From NCBI GenBank assembly GCA_033297075.1, contig MU858058.1, positions 186,001 to 250,000 on the forward strand: DNA of 64,000 nucleotides, in the 5' to 3' direction. A program made the position numbers and the translations under genes. Shown piece by piece: positions 10,401 to 20,568 of the stretch; position 1 is the stretch's first letter; each line of letters starts with the position of its first letter. The DNA comes from Rhypophila decipiens. Lineage: Eukaryota > Ascomycota > Sordariomycetes > Sordariales > Naviculisporaceae. The notes under the pieces are model-generated. The model did not search any database. It was not told the origin of the DNA and saw nothing but the letters and a program-made list of their open reading frames with translations.

Positions 10401-12337
10401 TCGGGGATGGAAACCTTCTAAAACCCCTGTAGTTGCAAACAAAAAGTGGGGAAGCGATCGGCTTTTGAACAATGCTGTGTGACGGCTATAAGGGATTCTG
10501 AGGAGAGTACAGTATTCCATAGTAAATAGTCACCCTGCAATACCTGACCAGGGCCCTTGCTCGCGACTTGAAAGGCCTTAATAAATGTCAAAGAGGCCCT
10601 TTACCCCGTATGAGCCAAGTAAATGCGTTCCGACTCCGTACAAGAAATGCACATTGATAAAGTCACTGACAGCTAGCAACCTTGTCAACAAGGTATGCCA
10701 ACTTGACTATTTACCGTAGAATGCTGTACAACACGGATCGGATTACAATAGCTGGATGCTATTAGTCGACCATTTCTTCGGCTTCCGTAGTGCAGTGTGA
10801 GTAAAGTGTGTGTATCCGATCCTGTGTGTAGATCTTGCTGTTGTATCAGAAACGAAGCAACCGGGTAGTCTGAACCCATCGTTCATCAGCATTTCTTTTC
10901 ATGATTGGAGACTGCCTTCATTTTGTGTAGATTAACTCTATCCGGCTGTGAGGACAGCGGCGTTTGTTGATGGTTGTACGGATTCGTCTTGCAGCATGTA
11001 TGACCCCTGCCATGGCTCAGGTCTTTGCTCGGGCACCCAGCAACCAGCAACCAGATCTGAGGTTTGTGCCCGGTCATGGATCGATCATCATCACAGAGAA
11101 TGGTTCGCAAAACAGGTTGGATCAATGGCTTGCGTGCTCGAAAATGATCTGCTTCTGTGGGAGCTGTGAATTGTTGCGAATTGCTGCGTACGTTCCTTGC
11201 CCACTGCAACCATATGGTTGCATTGGCCTCTCAAGAGGGCTTTCAGTGGCATTCAGGAGCCTGTTAAAGTTGTAAATCTTCAACTTCCCCCTCTTTCTCG
11301 ACTTTGTTGATGCTGGAGGTGGTGTCCAAGGTTGCAGTCATGGTGGGTTGGTGGCGCCCGCCCTGCTTCTCAGCCAGTTCAGTCGCTCAGGGGACAGCGC
11401 TGATTGCTTCCGGTTTAACCTGCGCAATTCAAGTTGAATTAATTCATCATCACCAGCATTCGGATATACGTCAAAGGAACAACAAGGAAAATAAACAACC
11501 GTACGTTCTGACTCTTGTGTAAACAACGTTTAATTGCAATTATACTGTTCGGCTTCGAGCCAAGTTAGGTGTGTGCCATGGCTTGAATTGGTCCTGCTGG
11601 GAGCCGTGAATCCGTTGCAACTTGCCCGTCATAACCCCTGGCCCACTTTAATCTTGCCTGCTGCGCTGCTAGGGTGTGCTCACAGTGCGGATCCACTGTC
11701 ATCCGAAGGTACTTTCACAGAGTTTCAATCCACACTCGGTCCCAAGGCCCCCACTCAAGGTTTTTCTGGCTGTTCGTGTGGTTCCGCTCACTCTCTCACC
11801 TCTCCTCGTCTCGCACCGCTCCCCCAATCCCTTCCTCTCTCACCAAATCTCACCGTCGTCAGGTCTGTCGACACCCTCAACCCACCTGGCTCAATTCCAG
11901 TTGCAAAACCTTGAGGTTTGCGCTGGTCTTGACCGTCCACTCCTTTGAAATAATATTTATCAGTTCTGAATTTGTCTTGTTGGACCGGAACGAGCGGTGT
12001 TTGCCAAGTTAATTCTCTTCTTTCCTGCTCGACTTGTCCATTTCGCGATTATCCTGTTCTTTTCGCCGTAGGTTTTGACCCCCATATCCTTTTCCCCATT
12101 TTTCCACCTTCATTATTCCAGTCGCGTGAGGGCTGGTCATTCACCTTTCAGTTCTCGCGATGCCGTTTTCGTGCTTGCTCGCTTTGTGCAGGACTAATAT
12201 GGAATTACTTGTAGATTTTACATTGTTGTCAAAACCATTCTAATCCCCCAGATTTGTCGAGCCTCACAAGTTCAAATCGATAAGTCCGTACTCCCAACAG
12301 GCCTGCCGAGTCGTCAATCATCCGTCCCGGACACTCC
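7456..12337. other. Gene-poor 4.9 kb stretch
   Basis: No open frame here shows a recognisable family, a codon pattern like its neighbours or plausible conserved splice structure. The stretch holds one TIR element (10508-10728, listed separately) and, at its right end (about 11700-12337), a pyrimidine-rich region typical of a long fungal promoter and 5' leader for the downstream gene. The remaining sequence is unremarkable, and a short lineage-specific gene cannot be excluded. Confidence 0.5.
10508..10728. mobile_element. MITE copy A (TA target, TIR TACAGTATTC...)
   Basis: A 221-bp non-coding element. The left end 10508-10528 begins TACAGTATTCCATAG and the right end 10708-10728 is its inverted complement, with 17 of 21 positions matching; all four differences are transitions. 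Outer TA dinucleotides on both sides fit a Tc1/mariner-type TA target duplication. A diverged second copy lies at 48822-49061 and shares internal blocks such as CTCGCGACTTGAAA and TAGCAACCTTGTCAAC. It has no transposase, so it would be a non-autonomous derivative. Confidence 0.8.
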
Positions 12338-12358
12338 ATGTCAGATACCCTCAACTGA
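12338..12358 (+). promoter_or_regulatory. Six-codon upstream ORF
   Basis: ATG at 12338 opens a frame of six codons (MSDTLN) ended by TGA at 12356. It lies 40 nt before the ATG chosen for the large proline-rich protein. It would be encountered first by scanning ribosomes if the transcript starts upstream; whether it matters depends on the transcription start, which is unknown. Confidence 0.55.
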
Positions 12359-12398
12359 GGTGCCCGTCACTTCTGGTGCCGCAGCGCGGCTTCGAACG

Positions 12399-15263
12399 AT
12401 GGCAGCCAGCTTGGGGCCTGACACGATCTTCACTCATAGCCACGACGGCACGACTTCGCACCCTTTCGTCGGCGCCATGGATACAATGTCTCAATCTGGG
12501 TCGACTTCGAGCCCGATGGCTTCTCCCAAGGGGAACGTTCCTCCGCCCAATCCTCCCTTCGTTTTTCCTGCTCGGCTGTCGTCCTCGTCCGCTCCCTCCT
12601 CGTTCTCGCGCGCAACTGGCAGAAGGCCTCGATCTGCGATCGAAGTGCAGAGCCTGTCTTTCGAGTCTACTGTGGAGCCCGACAAGTACAAGCCAAAGTC
12701 GCCTGCTCTCCCGGCTTTCTCGTTCAACCCTGGTGCTTCAATGAGCATTTCGGCTGGTCAAGAGAACTCATTTCTTAGTCCACCACAGTCGCCATCGGCC
12801 CCAACATCGCCTAGGGCCATTCCAGCCCGACCCGGCGGACATGGTCACAAGAGAGGAGGGAGCGAATTTGTCGGAGGCAATATTCGATCAGGGGAGGCCA
12901 TCACTGTTCTCAGCACTAGCCCGACCAAGTCAGAAAGTGGAATGGCATCGCCATTGCTTCAAGCGACAAAACCAGCTCAGAGGCGAGGTCATGCTCACAG
13001 AAGATCTGCCGCTATTTCGAGCCATGATCTGTCCTCCATTATTCTACCTTCACCTGGTCAACCGCTGAGAGGAGGTAGCGCGCCAACTAGCCCGGCACTG
13101 CTTGATCGGCCCAACGGTCATGAATTCCCAGTCCCAGTTGTCAGCCCGACCCAATCGGAACCTGTTCTTCATGCAGCCTCGGACGTTTTGAACAGTGCAA
13201 CAGAAGGCGCGGTGTTGCCTGCTGTGGAACTCGACCAGCAACCTAGGCCAGTGGCACGCAACAGAGTTGGGTTCTCGGATACACTCGAGTACATCCCGAG
13301 GCCTCTTTCGGTCGTCTCGACCGATACTTCCAGCACGGTAACGGCACGTCCCGGTCATTCAGTATCAGGAAGTATCTCTTCCGTGATATCCTTCACCAAC
13401 CTTGACCGGGACACCACCACTCCGATTTGTCTGACATCGTCTCGCGTGCCGAGTGACAGCCGTCCCAGCACCGCTGGCGCTGTTCTTGAGAGACTCCCGA
13501 CTAACCAACAGTATGAGGAGCCGCTTGCTTCCCCCAAGCGCCGAGGCTCGATCCCGACACTGGGACCGCTCCCGCCACCGACGCCTGTTAGTGACACCAC
13601 TCCAAGCCCCAACAAGAGCGGCAAGAAATGGTCGTTCTTCGGCTTGGACCCCTTTGTGGCTTCTTCTCCGACTCGCTCTCGCCCCGTAAGCTCCAGTTCC
13701 TCTGAGCTCCGACAAGAACCAGCCAGCTCGAAGGAGCGATCGAAAAAAGCTGACCATCCGTCTCTCGAACAATTCGCGGGCGACCTCGCGGAGCTCAAGC
13801 CATTGACGAAAAAGCGGAGCAAGAAACATAAGAAAGTCAAGGCTTGGTCCATCCTCTCTCGAAAGTCCAAGGCACGGCACAGCAAGCAGAAAAAGAGGGC
13901 ACCTACACCCCCACCTCCTCGAACACCGCACGATGATGGTTTGGAGTCTGATTACATGCATTCTGAGCCTGAGCCCACGATGCCCACCCTCCTCGTCACC
14001 GAATCTGTTACCAATGGAGGTGAAGAATCCTGGATTCATCGCGTACCTTCTGTTCCCGACGAAGACCTGTCTTATCCCATGATCGATCTTGATGCAGCCC
14101 TGGGCCCATTCAACACCCCGCTGCCTCGGAATCCTGAATGGGAAGCGGCACAGCGTGCCGGCAACCTTTCGAAGAAGCAGTTGCATAGTGCTGCTGGCAT
14201 GAGTCGATTTACAGGACCCGGAATGCATTACCATCACCGACGTGCCGAAAGTGCGCCCGAAATGGTGCCTTTTGAGGGCGGACGGTTTGGGTTTCCGCGG
14301 TTTGGCAGCAGTTCTACGATGGCGGACGTGTTCGAAGAAGACGAAGAGGATGAGGAAGACGGGTCGGTTGAGAGTTCGACTGGCCAATCAACACCCGTGG
14401 TTGAACAAGGGCCCCCGGAGTGGGTAGCACCTTCAAGTCCAGCTCACAAAGAAGGTGGTGATTCAACGATGGGTGAACTCAAACCTGCGGTTTCGAAAGA
14501 AATCAACCCTGACGTCCCCCCTCAGGCCGACCAGCTCTCCAGTGATCTCACAGGACCTGAGAGACGACCTTGCAGCGCCAGACCCAAGTCCAGCCACTCG
14601 TCCAATTCCCGCGAACAGTCCGCTATCAATGGCAATTTCAGTTCTGAGACGTCAAGAATGCACGATGACCGCCAATCTCTGGACATTAGTCCTACCGCGT
14701 CGCCGTCCACCGGCATGCGTCCGAAAGAACTCGCTCCTGTGGATATTGCACCGCTTAACCTCCCATCTGGGTCATTGCCGCCGGTCAGCCCTTATTCGTT
14801 GACTCAGTCATCACCGTTCCCGTCACCCAGATCGCCCATGTCGTATGATGCACATCGCATCTCAACGGCGCCATCATCGATAACAGAGGACAACTTCCAA
14901 TCACTTTTGTTGGGAGAACCAGGCCCAGAAGTCCGTATATCGGTGGACGACATTCCGTCGTTGACAAGCAGCAACTCGACCATGACACGTGAAAGCATCT
15001 TCGCCCACAATCCCCAGGCGAGACAGCCTCCATTCAGCGAGCAGCCAAGACCAGCTTCGTTCACTGGTACACCCTTCGGCCGGAGGAGGTCAAGCCTTGC
15101 AAGTCTGAGTCGGTTGATCAGCAGTTCTCACGGTGAGCGCAGCAAGCTCTCGATGGAGGTCACGCTTGATAGCGAGCCGGAGAAGAAGGGTAAAGTTAGC
15201 AAGACGAAGCGACTCAGCCGCATGGTCCAGTTCTGGAAGTCTAAAGAGACGGATACCTCTTAA
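12399..15263 (+). CDS. Large Ser/Pro-rich protein, 'cell wall proline rich' type
   Basis: Single-exon gene, 954 aa, unusually long and intronless for this window. I start it at the first in-frame ATG (MAASLGPDTIF); the open frame extends 13 codons further back but without an ATG. Composition is strongly Ser/Pro/Arg-rich. Conserved-looking islands include HKRGGSEFVGGNIRSGEAI, RRGHAHRRSAAISSHDLSS, NRVGFSDTLEYIPRP, KKWSFFGLDPF and a basic C-terminus (KTKRLSRMVQFWKSK). These islands resemble the Aspergillus family annotated as cell wall proline rich protein. However, I see no signal peptide, no membrane span and no GPI signal, and it is rich in possible phosphosites (SPTKSES, STSPT). A cytosolic phosphoprotein is therefore as likely as a wall protein. 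Confidence 0.85.
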   Translation: MAASLGPDTIFTHSHDGTTSHPFVGAMDTMSQSGSTSSPMASPKGNVPPPNPPFVFPARLSSSSAPSSFSRATGRRPRSAIEVQSLSFESTVEPDKYKPKSPALPAFSFNPGASMSISAGQENSFLSPPQSPSAPTSPRAIPARPGGHGHKRGGSEFVGGNIRSGEAITVLSTSPTKSESGMASPLLQATKPAQRRGHAHRRSAAISSHDLSSIILPSPGQPLRGGSAPTSPALLDRPNGHEFPVPVVSPTQSEPVLHAASDVLNSATEGAVLPAVELDQQPRPVARNRVGFSDTLEYIPRPLSVVSTDTSSTVTARPGHSVSGSISSVISFTNLDRDTTTPICLTSSRVPSDSRPSTAGAVLERLPTNQQYEEPLASPKRRGSIPTLGPLPPPTPVSDTTPSPNKSGKKWSFFGLDPFVASSPTRSRPVSSSSSELRQEPASSKERSKKADHPSLEQFAGDLAELKPLTKKRSKKHKKVKAWSILSRKSKARHSKQKKRAPTPPPPRTPHDDGLESDYMHSEPEPTMPTLLVTESVTNGGEESWIHRVPSVPDEDLSYPMIDLDAALGPFNTPLPRNPEWEAAQRAGNLSKKQLHSAAGMSRFTGPGMHYHHRRAESAPEMVPFEGGRFGFPRFGSSSTMADVFEEDEEDEEDGSVESSTGQSTPVVEQGPPEWVAPSSPAHKEGGDSTMGELKPAVSKEINPDVPPQADQLSSDLTGPERRPCSARPKSSHSSNSREQSAINGNFSSETSRMHDDRQSLDISPTASPSTGMRPKELAPVDIAPLNLPSGSLPPVSPYSLTQSSPFPSPRSPMSYDAHRISTAPSSITEDNFQSLLLGEPGPEVRISVDDIPSLTSSNSTMTRESIFAHNPQARQPPFSEQPRPASFTGTPFGRRRSSLASLSRLISSSHGERSKLSMEVTLDSEPEKKGKVSKTKRLSRMVQFWKSKETDTS

Positions 15264-16674
15264 TCTATCTCGATCCAATCACTCACCGCTCTTTTGCACA
15301 AAGTGGCTTGTATGGCAACATTTACAGCCTTGGTGCTGTCGCTACGACGAGGAACACCCAGCTTTGAGTCGCCATTTGGTCCAATCTCTGGTCTCTCCAA
15401 GCTTGTGGTTCCTGGCAGCCCGCACGCTTATGCCACATGGAATTTTGCGACGATGTTTATCAAGTATGGGGGTAGCTTTTGTAGGATTATTTTGGGGGAC
15501 AGGATTTCTAATAATAGTGATGCGTATGGCGTTATTTTCTTTTTGATGATAGCATGAGGACAGCCTTGGAACAGAAACGATGTCATTCAGCAGACTTGAT
15601 TCGGCTCACAGAATAGGCTGTCGAAGACACGAGGGAAACAAAGGGCATATGATTTGACAGATGTTTGGGGACGAGTGGATTTTCGATTTCTATGAACATA
15701 TATTTGCAACGTCGCTTTCTTGGGGCTCGAGTGTTGCTGGAAGCATTGTTTTGATAACCAAGACAACAAAGATATCTATCATGGGCGGACCCTTTTTAAT
15801 ATTATACGGTTGCCAGTCCCGTTTACTCGTCCTGCAATTCAGCGTTTGCTACGGTAGAGGAGTCAGCAGAAAACATCCTTAGTTAGATCCAAGAATTCAT
15901 ATCAGACTGTTCATTCAATAGCAATCAGTAGCTGTGCTCCTTGTGTTGTCGCTGTCTGCGATGCTTTTTTTGCCTGAGTTTGTTTGCTTTGTAAGTCTGG
16001 GACTCGGCTGATGTTGGCCTGTAGTCACATTTTGTGAGAAAGAGGTGAAATTCCGGGGACCGCCCTTTTCGGTCGGGCCGTGCCTCGGTTGATCAGGGGT
16101 GGTGTCGATCATTTGACAGCCGTCCGCGTGGGAGCGGCCCACGTAATGGGTTCGGCCGCTGTAAGTCCCGGTGCGTGGGAGCTCATTGAAACAAACATAA
16201 CCCGAACCTCCAGACAGCAGCTCGAGTTCCTGACGATCACTGAAGTTGCAGAGTCAGTCTGGTGCATCATTGTTCTTCTCATAGCATTTATTCTTGCAGG
16301 ACAACCTTGCCAAGCTGCCCTCTGGCTGTGCGAAGCTCCGTGACTCCACAGCGGCTGGGCCTGGAAACGAGCCGCCACTACGTGTACAGCCGCGGTTCGT
16401 ACCTTACACGCGAGTCGGTAACAGGACCTCACGCCTGCCGCCAGCGCATCGAGCAAGACGATTCGAATCCCGTAAAATAATACAGCGCATACCGGACGGA
16501 GTGAACAGACGGGATCTGCTAGACTTGGACAACGGACAACTAACGACCAAACATCGGCTTTGATATCCCGACGGGAGGCGAAGTGGTCCGGACTACGGTA
16601 CTGGGCACGTTACGCCACAACCAAGCCTTTGGACGGTAGAAAACACCTGGACATACAAACACACAACAACAACC
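15264..16674. other. Intergenic, 3' region and PEX4 promoter
   Basis: About 1.4 kb between two plus-strand genes. It holds the 3' UTR of the proline-rich gene and the promoter of PEX4. I see no supported gene, tRNA or repeat in it. Confidence 0.5.
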
Positions 16675-17270
16675 ATGTCGACGGTATCGACCTCATCAGG
16701 AGCAGCAGCAGCAGGCCGTAACGTTTCGCGGCGGATATTAAAAGAACTCGAGACGTGGAACTCGGTCGAGTCCAAAGACGAGCAAGGAGTCGAGCGCCTC
16801 GGCCCCGTCCAAGACGACGAGCTATTCAAATGGGAAGCCGTGATCAACGGGCGGGGAATCGGCAGCGGGTATGATGGTTAGTTGTTAACTCCGTAACCCT
16901 TCCCTTCCAATTCACACACACCTGCTAACAAACTGTGGAAAATAAAACAGAAGGCAGATGGCTCCTAAGCATAACGATCCCAGCCTCATACCCGCTCCAA
17001 CCACCACAAATAAAATTCGTCACGCCGATAGTCCACCCGAACATTAACCTGCAGACGGGCGAGATTTGTCTGGACCTGCTAAAGGATGCCTGGACGCCGG
17101 CGTATAGCGTGCTTGAGTCGGTCCGTGCCGTGAGGATGTTGTTGGGATACCCCGAGATTGATAGTCCGTTGAATCTGGATGTCGCGAGCCTGATTCGCGA
17201 TGGTGATCATTTGGGCGCCAAGGGGCTGGTTGAGCTTTGGATTGAGGAGGAGAGGTTTGACGGTTTATGA
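16675..17270 (+). CDS. PEX4: Peroxisomal ubiquitin-conjugating enzyme Pex4
   Basis: E2 enzyme that ubiquitinates the import receptor Pex5 at the peroxisome membrane so that it can be recycled. Two exons, join(16675..16876, 16951..17270), 173 aa; the 74-bp intron has a CTAAC branch. The UBC fold carries the HPN motif (His96-Pro97-Asn98 in VHPNINLQTGEICLDLL) and active Cys107. The segment KDAWTPAYSVLESVRAVRML and the short PEIDSPLNLDVASLIRDGD fit the Pex4 subgroup better than general E2s. An insert SKDEQGVERLGPVQDDE before β-strand 1 is also seen in fungal Pex4 proteins. Alternative: another small E2; I favour Pex4. Confidence 0.87.
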
Positions 17271-18424
17271 TGATGAACTGTCGGGAGATACAATAAGAGA
17301 GAGATACCTTGAGGGTCAGCTGTTGGAGGCAACGACTATGCCCATTGGCATTTCTGGAGTGTTACGAGTTGGAAGTAGTGTCTGGCCAGCTACTTGATAT
17401 GACCACCGCTGGATTGTCTCTTTGGATACGGTAACTTGATTACGGGCAGTGTCCCCCTTTACCACACAAGCTGGCGCTGGACAAGAAAGGACGGAGATGA
17501 AGGAAGGAATGGACGGTCTAAAGCCGCTCACTGGGAAGATGACTGCTGTATATTTCTCTTACATATTTCTGCCCTGTTTTATACTACCGTACTGTACATA
17601 ACTTTTAATAAGACGGTCAACGAAGGAGAAGAACTTTCGACAGTCACCTTGTGTATGTTAAATGCCGGGTATGATTAGGTCACACACCGTTCAAAAGGCT
17701 CGCGCAAGCAAAGGAATCCCGTCAAGCGCTATAGGAATTGTGAGTTATAACATGTACATGGTGACCTTGGGTAAACAAGGAAACAAGGTCCTCGGCAATA
17801 ACGACCGCTGAGAACGCATCCTACTCTCTCCATTAATAAAGTTTGATTTGGATCAAAAAGAAACTAGGTACGCATGAAGAGTGAGGAAGAAGAAGAAGAA
17901 GAAGAAGAAGAAGAAGAAGAATATAAGCCCAGGGAAAAACAAAGATAGAGAGATAAAATAGAAAAAAAAAGGCTCAAGAACGCCGCGAGAGCTCTACCAT
18001 AGATGACAAAGTTAACAAAGATAAAACAAGTTCGCCCACTTCATCTCCAAGCCCGGCAAAGATGCAGAGAAGATAATGAGATAAAGGCAAGACCTCCGCC
18101 CCGCCCTCCAAAAAAGCAGACCCTCGAATTCAAGCTTCCACCCAACATAAATGAGCAAGACACTCTGTGTGGGTTTTCTTCTATACCTACATTTTGTATG
18201 TCTAACATGTGGATTGTGCAACCATTAACCAGAAAAAAAGCATGCTGCTCAGACAGCTAGCTGTGTGGTGCTTCAAATATATCATCGTGTAATTCCTCTC
18301 CCGGCTGGCTGTGAAACGGAAAACATGAATGACGCCGCAGTCAGGCATGCAATTTGCTTCCGTGCATCGTAAACGGGCAATAAAAAAACCCTCTTCTTTG
18401 TACACAAGTAAAAGCTAGCTTGTT
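17271..18424. other. Convergent intergenic region with GAA microsatellite
   Basis: 1.15 kb between the 3' ends of PEX4 and MNN9, holding both 3' UTRs. A (GAA)n run lies at about 17886-17921 (listed separately), followed by A-rich sequence. No gene seen. Confidence 0.5.
17886..17921 (+). repeat. (GAA)n microsatellite, about 12 units
   Basis: Uninterrupted GAA trinucleotide run in the convergent intergenic stretch between PEX4 and MNN9. Purine on one strand throughout, so it is likely to vary in length between strains. Confidence 0.95.
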
Positions 18425-19653
18425 TCACTCATTATAATGATAAACCTGTGGTTATGAGTCCTCGGAGTTAGTGAAACCACCTCGCAAATAAAACATACGA
18501 GGGAAACGAGACAGCAGTGATGGCTTTAATCTCCAAATAGAAAAACACGAACCTTGTAGTTTGGTAATCCCGTCGCCTGCCAACCTAATCTCTTGGCCAT
18601 TTTGGCAAAACCCTCCGTCTCGATCAGGTGATAGAATGGGAACGCAGGGAACATGGCCCCGTCCCGATGGACGTCGGCTTTCACCAGCAACGCTGTGCCC
18701 CCCACACCGTCCAATGGGACCTCCGTGTGCTTGTCCTCGTCCGGCTTGTACATGAAGGCCATCAGCGAGCGGTAGGTCGGCATGTCTTGGTACCCCTCTA
18801 GCAGAATCTCGTCCGGTCCCATCTTTTCTCCCAGCTGCTGCGCCGTGGGGCTGTCCTGCCAGTTGTTGAAGTCGTACGGCCGCTCGTCCATCTTCTTCGT
18901 CTCCGTGTTGTAGTACCGCTGGAAGCAGTTGGGTGCGATCAGCGGCTTATCGTGGAGAGCCAGGTCCTGGATCAGGGTCGGCGGGGTCTCGATAATATCG
19001 GCATCCAGCCACAGCACCCATGATACCGCCGGGCCCAGGGTCGTGAAGAGGAGCGAGTTGCGCGCTTTGGCCATGGCTGCCCGCCGCGCTCTTTGGTTCT
19101 GCATCTTGTGCCGCTCGACCTCATCCTGGGAAGAAATCGGAGGGTCGAATTCTTGCCGTAGTATAATGATGCTGTTGAACCTAGCTTTCTCTGGGCCCGA
19201 CGTCTGGGTTTTCGCAATCTGCTTTTGTAACTCTGACGTGGCCGCATTGCCCTCCTTGTTCTTCGGCAAGATGAACCCCAGAGTGATCAGCTCGTGGGGG
19301 TACGACAGCTTCATCAGGTTGTCCCAGTATTCCTGGTAGAAGCGAGCCATGGGCGTCAAGATGAGAACGTTCTCCCGGTTCTCAACGGGGTTATGGGTGA
19401 TGGTGACATTGTTGAGGTTATATCGCATCACCGGAGGCGGTTTCGTCTTGCCGCCATTCTTGGAGGACTTTCGGAAGGCCGAGGTGGGCGGCGAGAGGGG
19501 ATGCGATGCGGCTGCTGCTTTACGGGCAGCAGAAAAGTCGGTCCCCGAAGGCCCTAATATAAAGTATAGGATGAATATGCATAGAGCGCCGCCGATGACG
19601 ATTGTGATGGGGTTCGCCTTCTTAAGACGAACCGGCCCCAATGGACGTGCCAT
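18425..19653 (-). CDS. MNN9: Mannan polymerase subunit, Mnn9/Anp1/Van1 family (GT62)
   Basis: Golgi type II α-1,6-mannosyltransferase subunit that extends the N-glycan outer chain for the cell wall. Two exons, complement(join(18425..18445, 18553..19653)), 373 aa. The N-terminus is short and cytosolic (MARPLGPVRLKKANP), followed by a signal anchor at about 15-33 and a Ser/Pro stem. The GT domain starts around VLILTPMARFYQEYWDNL. The DXD metal-binding motif is Asp217-Ala-Asp219 (WVLWLDADIIETPP). The last exon is only seven codons and supplies the conserved end LPNYKVYHYNE. Reading through its intron instead gives a non-conserved RVFLFGD tail. Length fits Mnn9 better than the longer Anp1 or Van1. 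Confidence 0.92.
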
Positions 19654-20568
19654 GGGTCTTTCGAAATGAACTCAGAGGAATAAACGCATAGAGGACGAGA
19701 GAGAGCGCGTCTCTTCCTTCGCTTCGAATATCGCAAGTCGAATTCGTTGTTTCCGTTCGGGCGGTGACGAGTGACGATAAAATCGCGGGATCCAGAGGCC
19801 GTTGATGGTGGCGTCCGGTCGCAGGAGAGCGGACTAGAGTTGCGTACACCACCTCTAAATTATTTCGAGCACTTCGATTGTCGTTGAAGCCTGCTACAAT
19901 CGTCGCCTTCTCGCCAATTGCAGAACTTGGCAGTTGAAAAGGGGGCAATCTTTAAAAACAGCCGGAAAGTCAAGCTCCTGAATGAACAAGTAAAAATTAA
20001 TGAAAAGTGGTTTAGCGCCCCTTAATCCCATGCGCTGTCCTTAGTCGCAGCGAAGAAGTGTGGTTTCGTTCAGGCCCCACGACCAGTTAGATCGTGTTTC
20101 AGGCTTTCAGTGCCCCCAGCCAAGATCTCCATACGCCTGCGAGCTGGCTGTTTGCATGCACTGGCATGTCACTGCAGCACGCTGGCACGCTGCACACTGG
20201 CAAGGTGGCATTTCCAGACACGGCAGCTGGCAAAGATCTGGGCAGCCGTTGTTCCTTCCGGTCACCGATAACCCTGACAACCCTTGACTGGAGGGCCGTT
20301 GGCGGGTCTCGAGCACCCTGATAGGTACCCCGTACTTATGTAATTACACTGCATCCACAACGTCGACGTCTACCAACTGCAGCCTTGTTGCGTGAGCTAT
20401 CCCGTACAACAAATCGAGCTCAGCTTTGGAGAGCTTCTTCCATTGACAAATACAGAACAACTGCATCCTCAACAAGCAGATTTCGACGCAGCACAATTGA
20501 CCAAATTTTGCAACCCTCTACGCCGAACTCACATTCTTCCAATTGCGAATCGCAAAATCCAAATCACA
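19654..20568. promoter_or_regulatory. Divergent promoter region, MNN9 / RPN13
   Basis: This is 915 bp between two divergent start codons. The middle carries several TGGCA-containing words (20140-20240). No yeast-type proteasome box GGTGGCAAA is present exactly. No coding frame is convincing. Confidence 0.45.

Noticed and set aside
13365..14387. 340-codon antisense frame across the proline-rich gene
   Set aside because: Shadow of a long Ser/Arg-rich coding region; the plus frame has the conserved islands.
16448..16465. GATTCGAATCCCG, a tRNA-like T-loop
   Set aside because: Upstream sequence does not fold into D and anticodon arms; no terminator follows.
20200..20236. Possible proteasome-associated control element near RPN13
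   Set aside because: Closest words (AGCTGGCAAAG, AAGGTGGCATT) differ from GGTGGCAAA, and Rpn4-type control is not established for this lineage.
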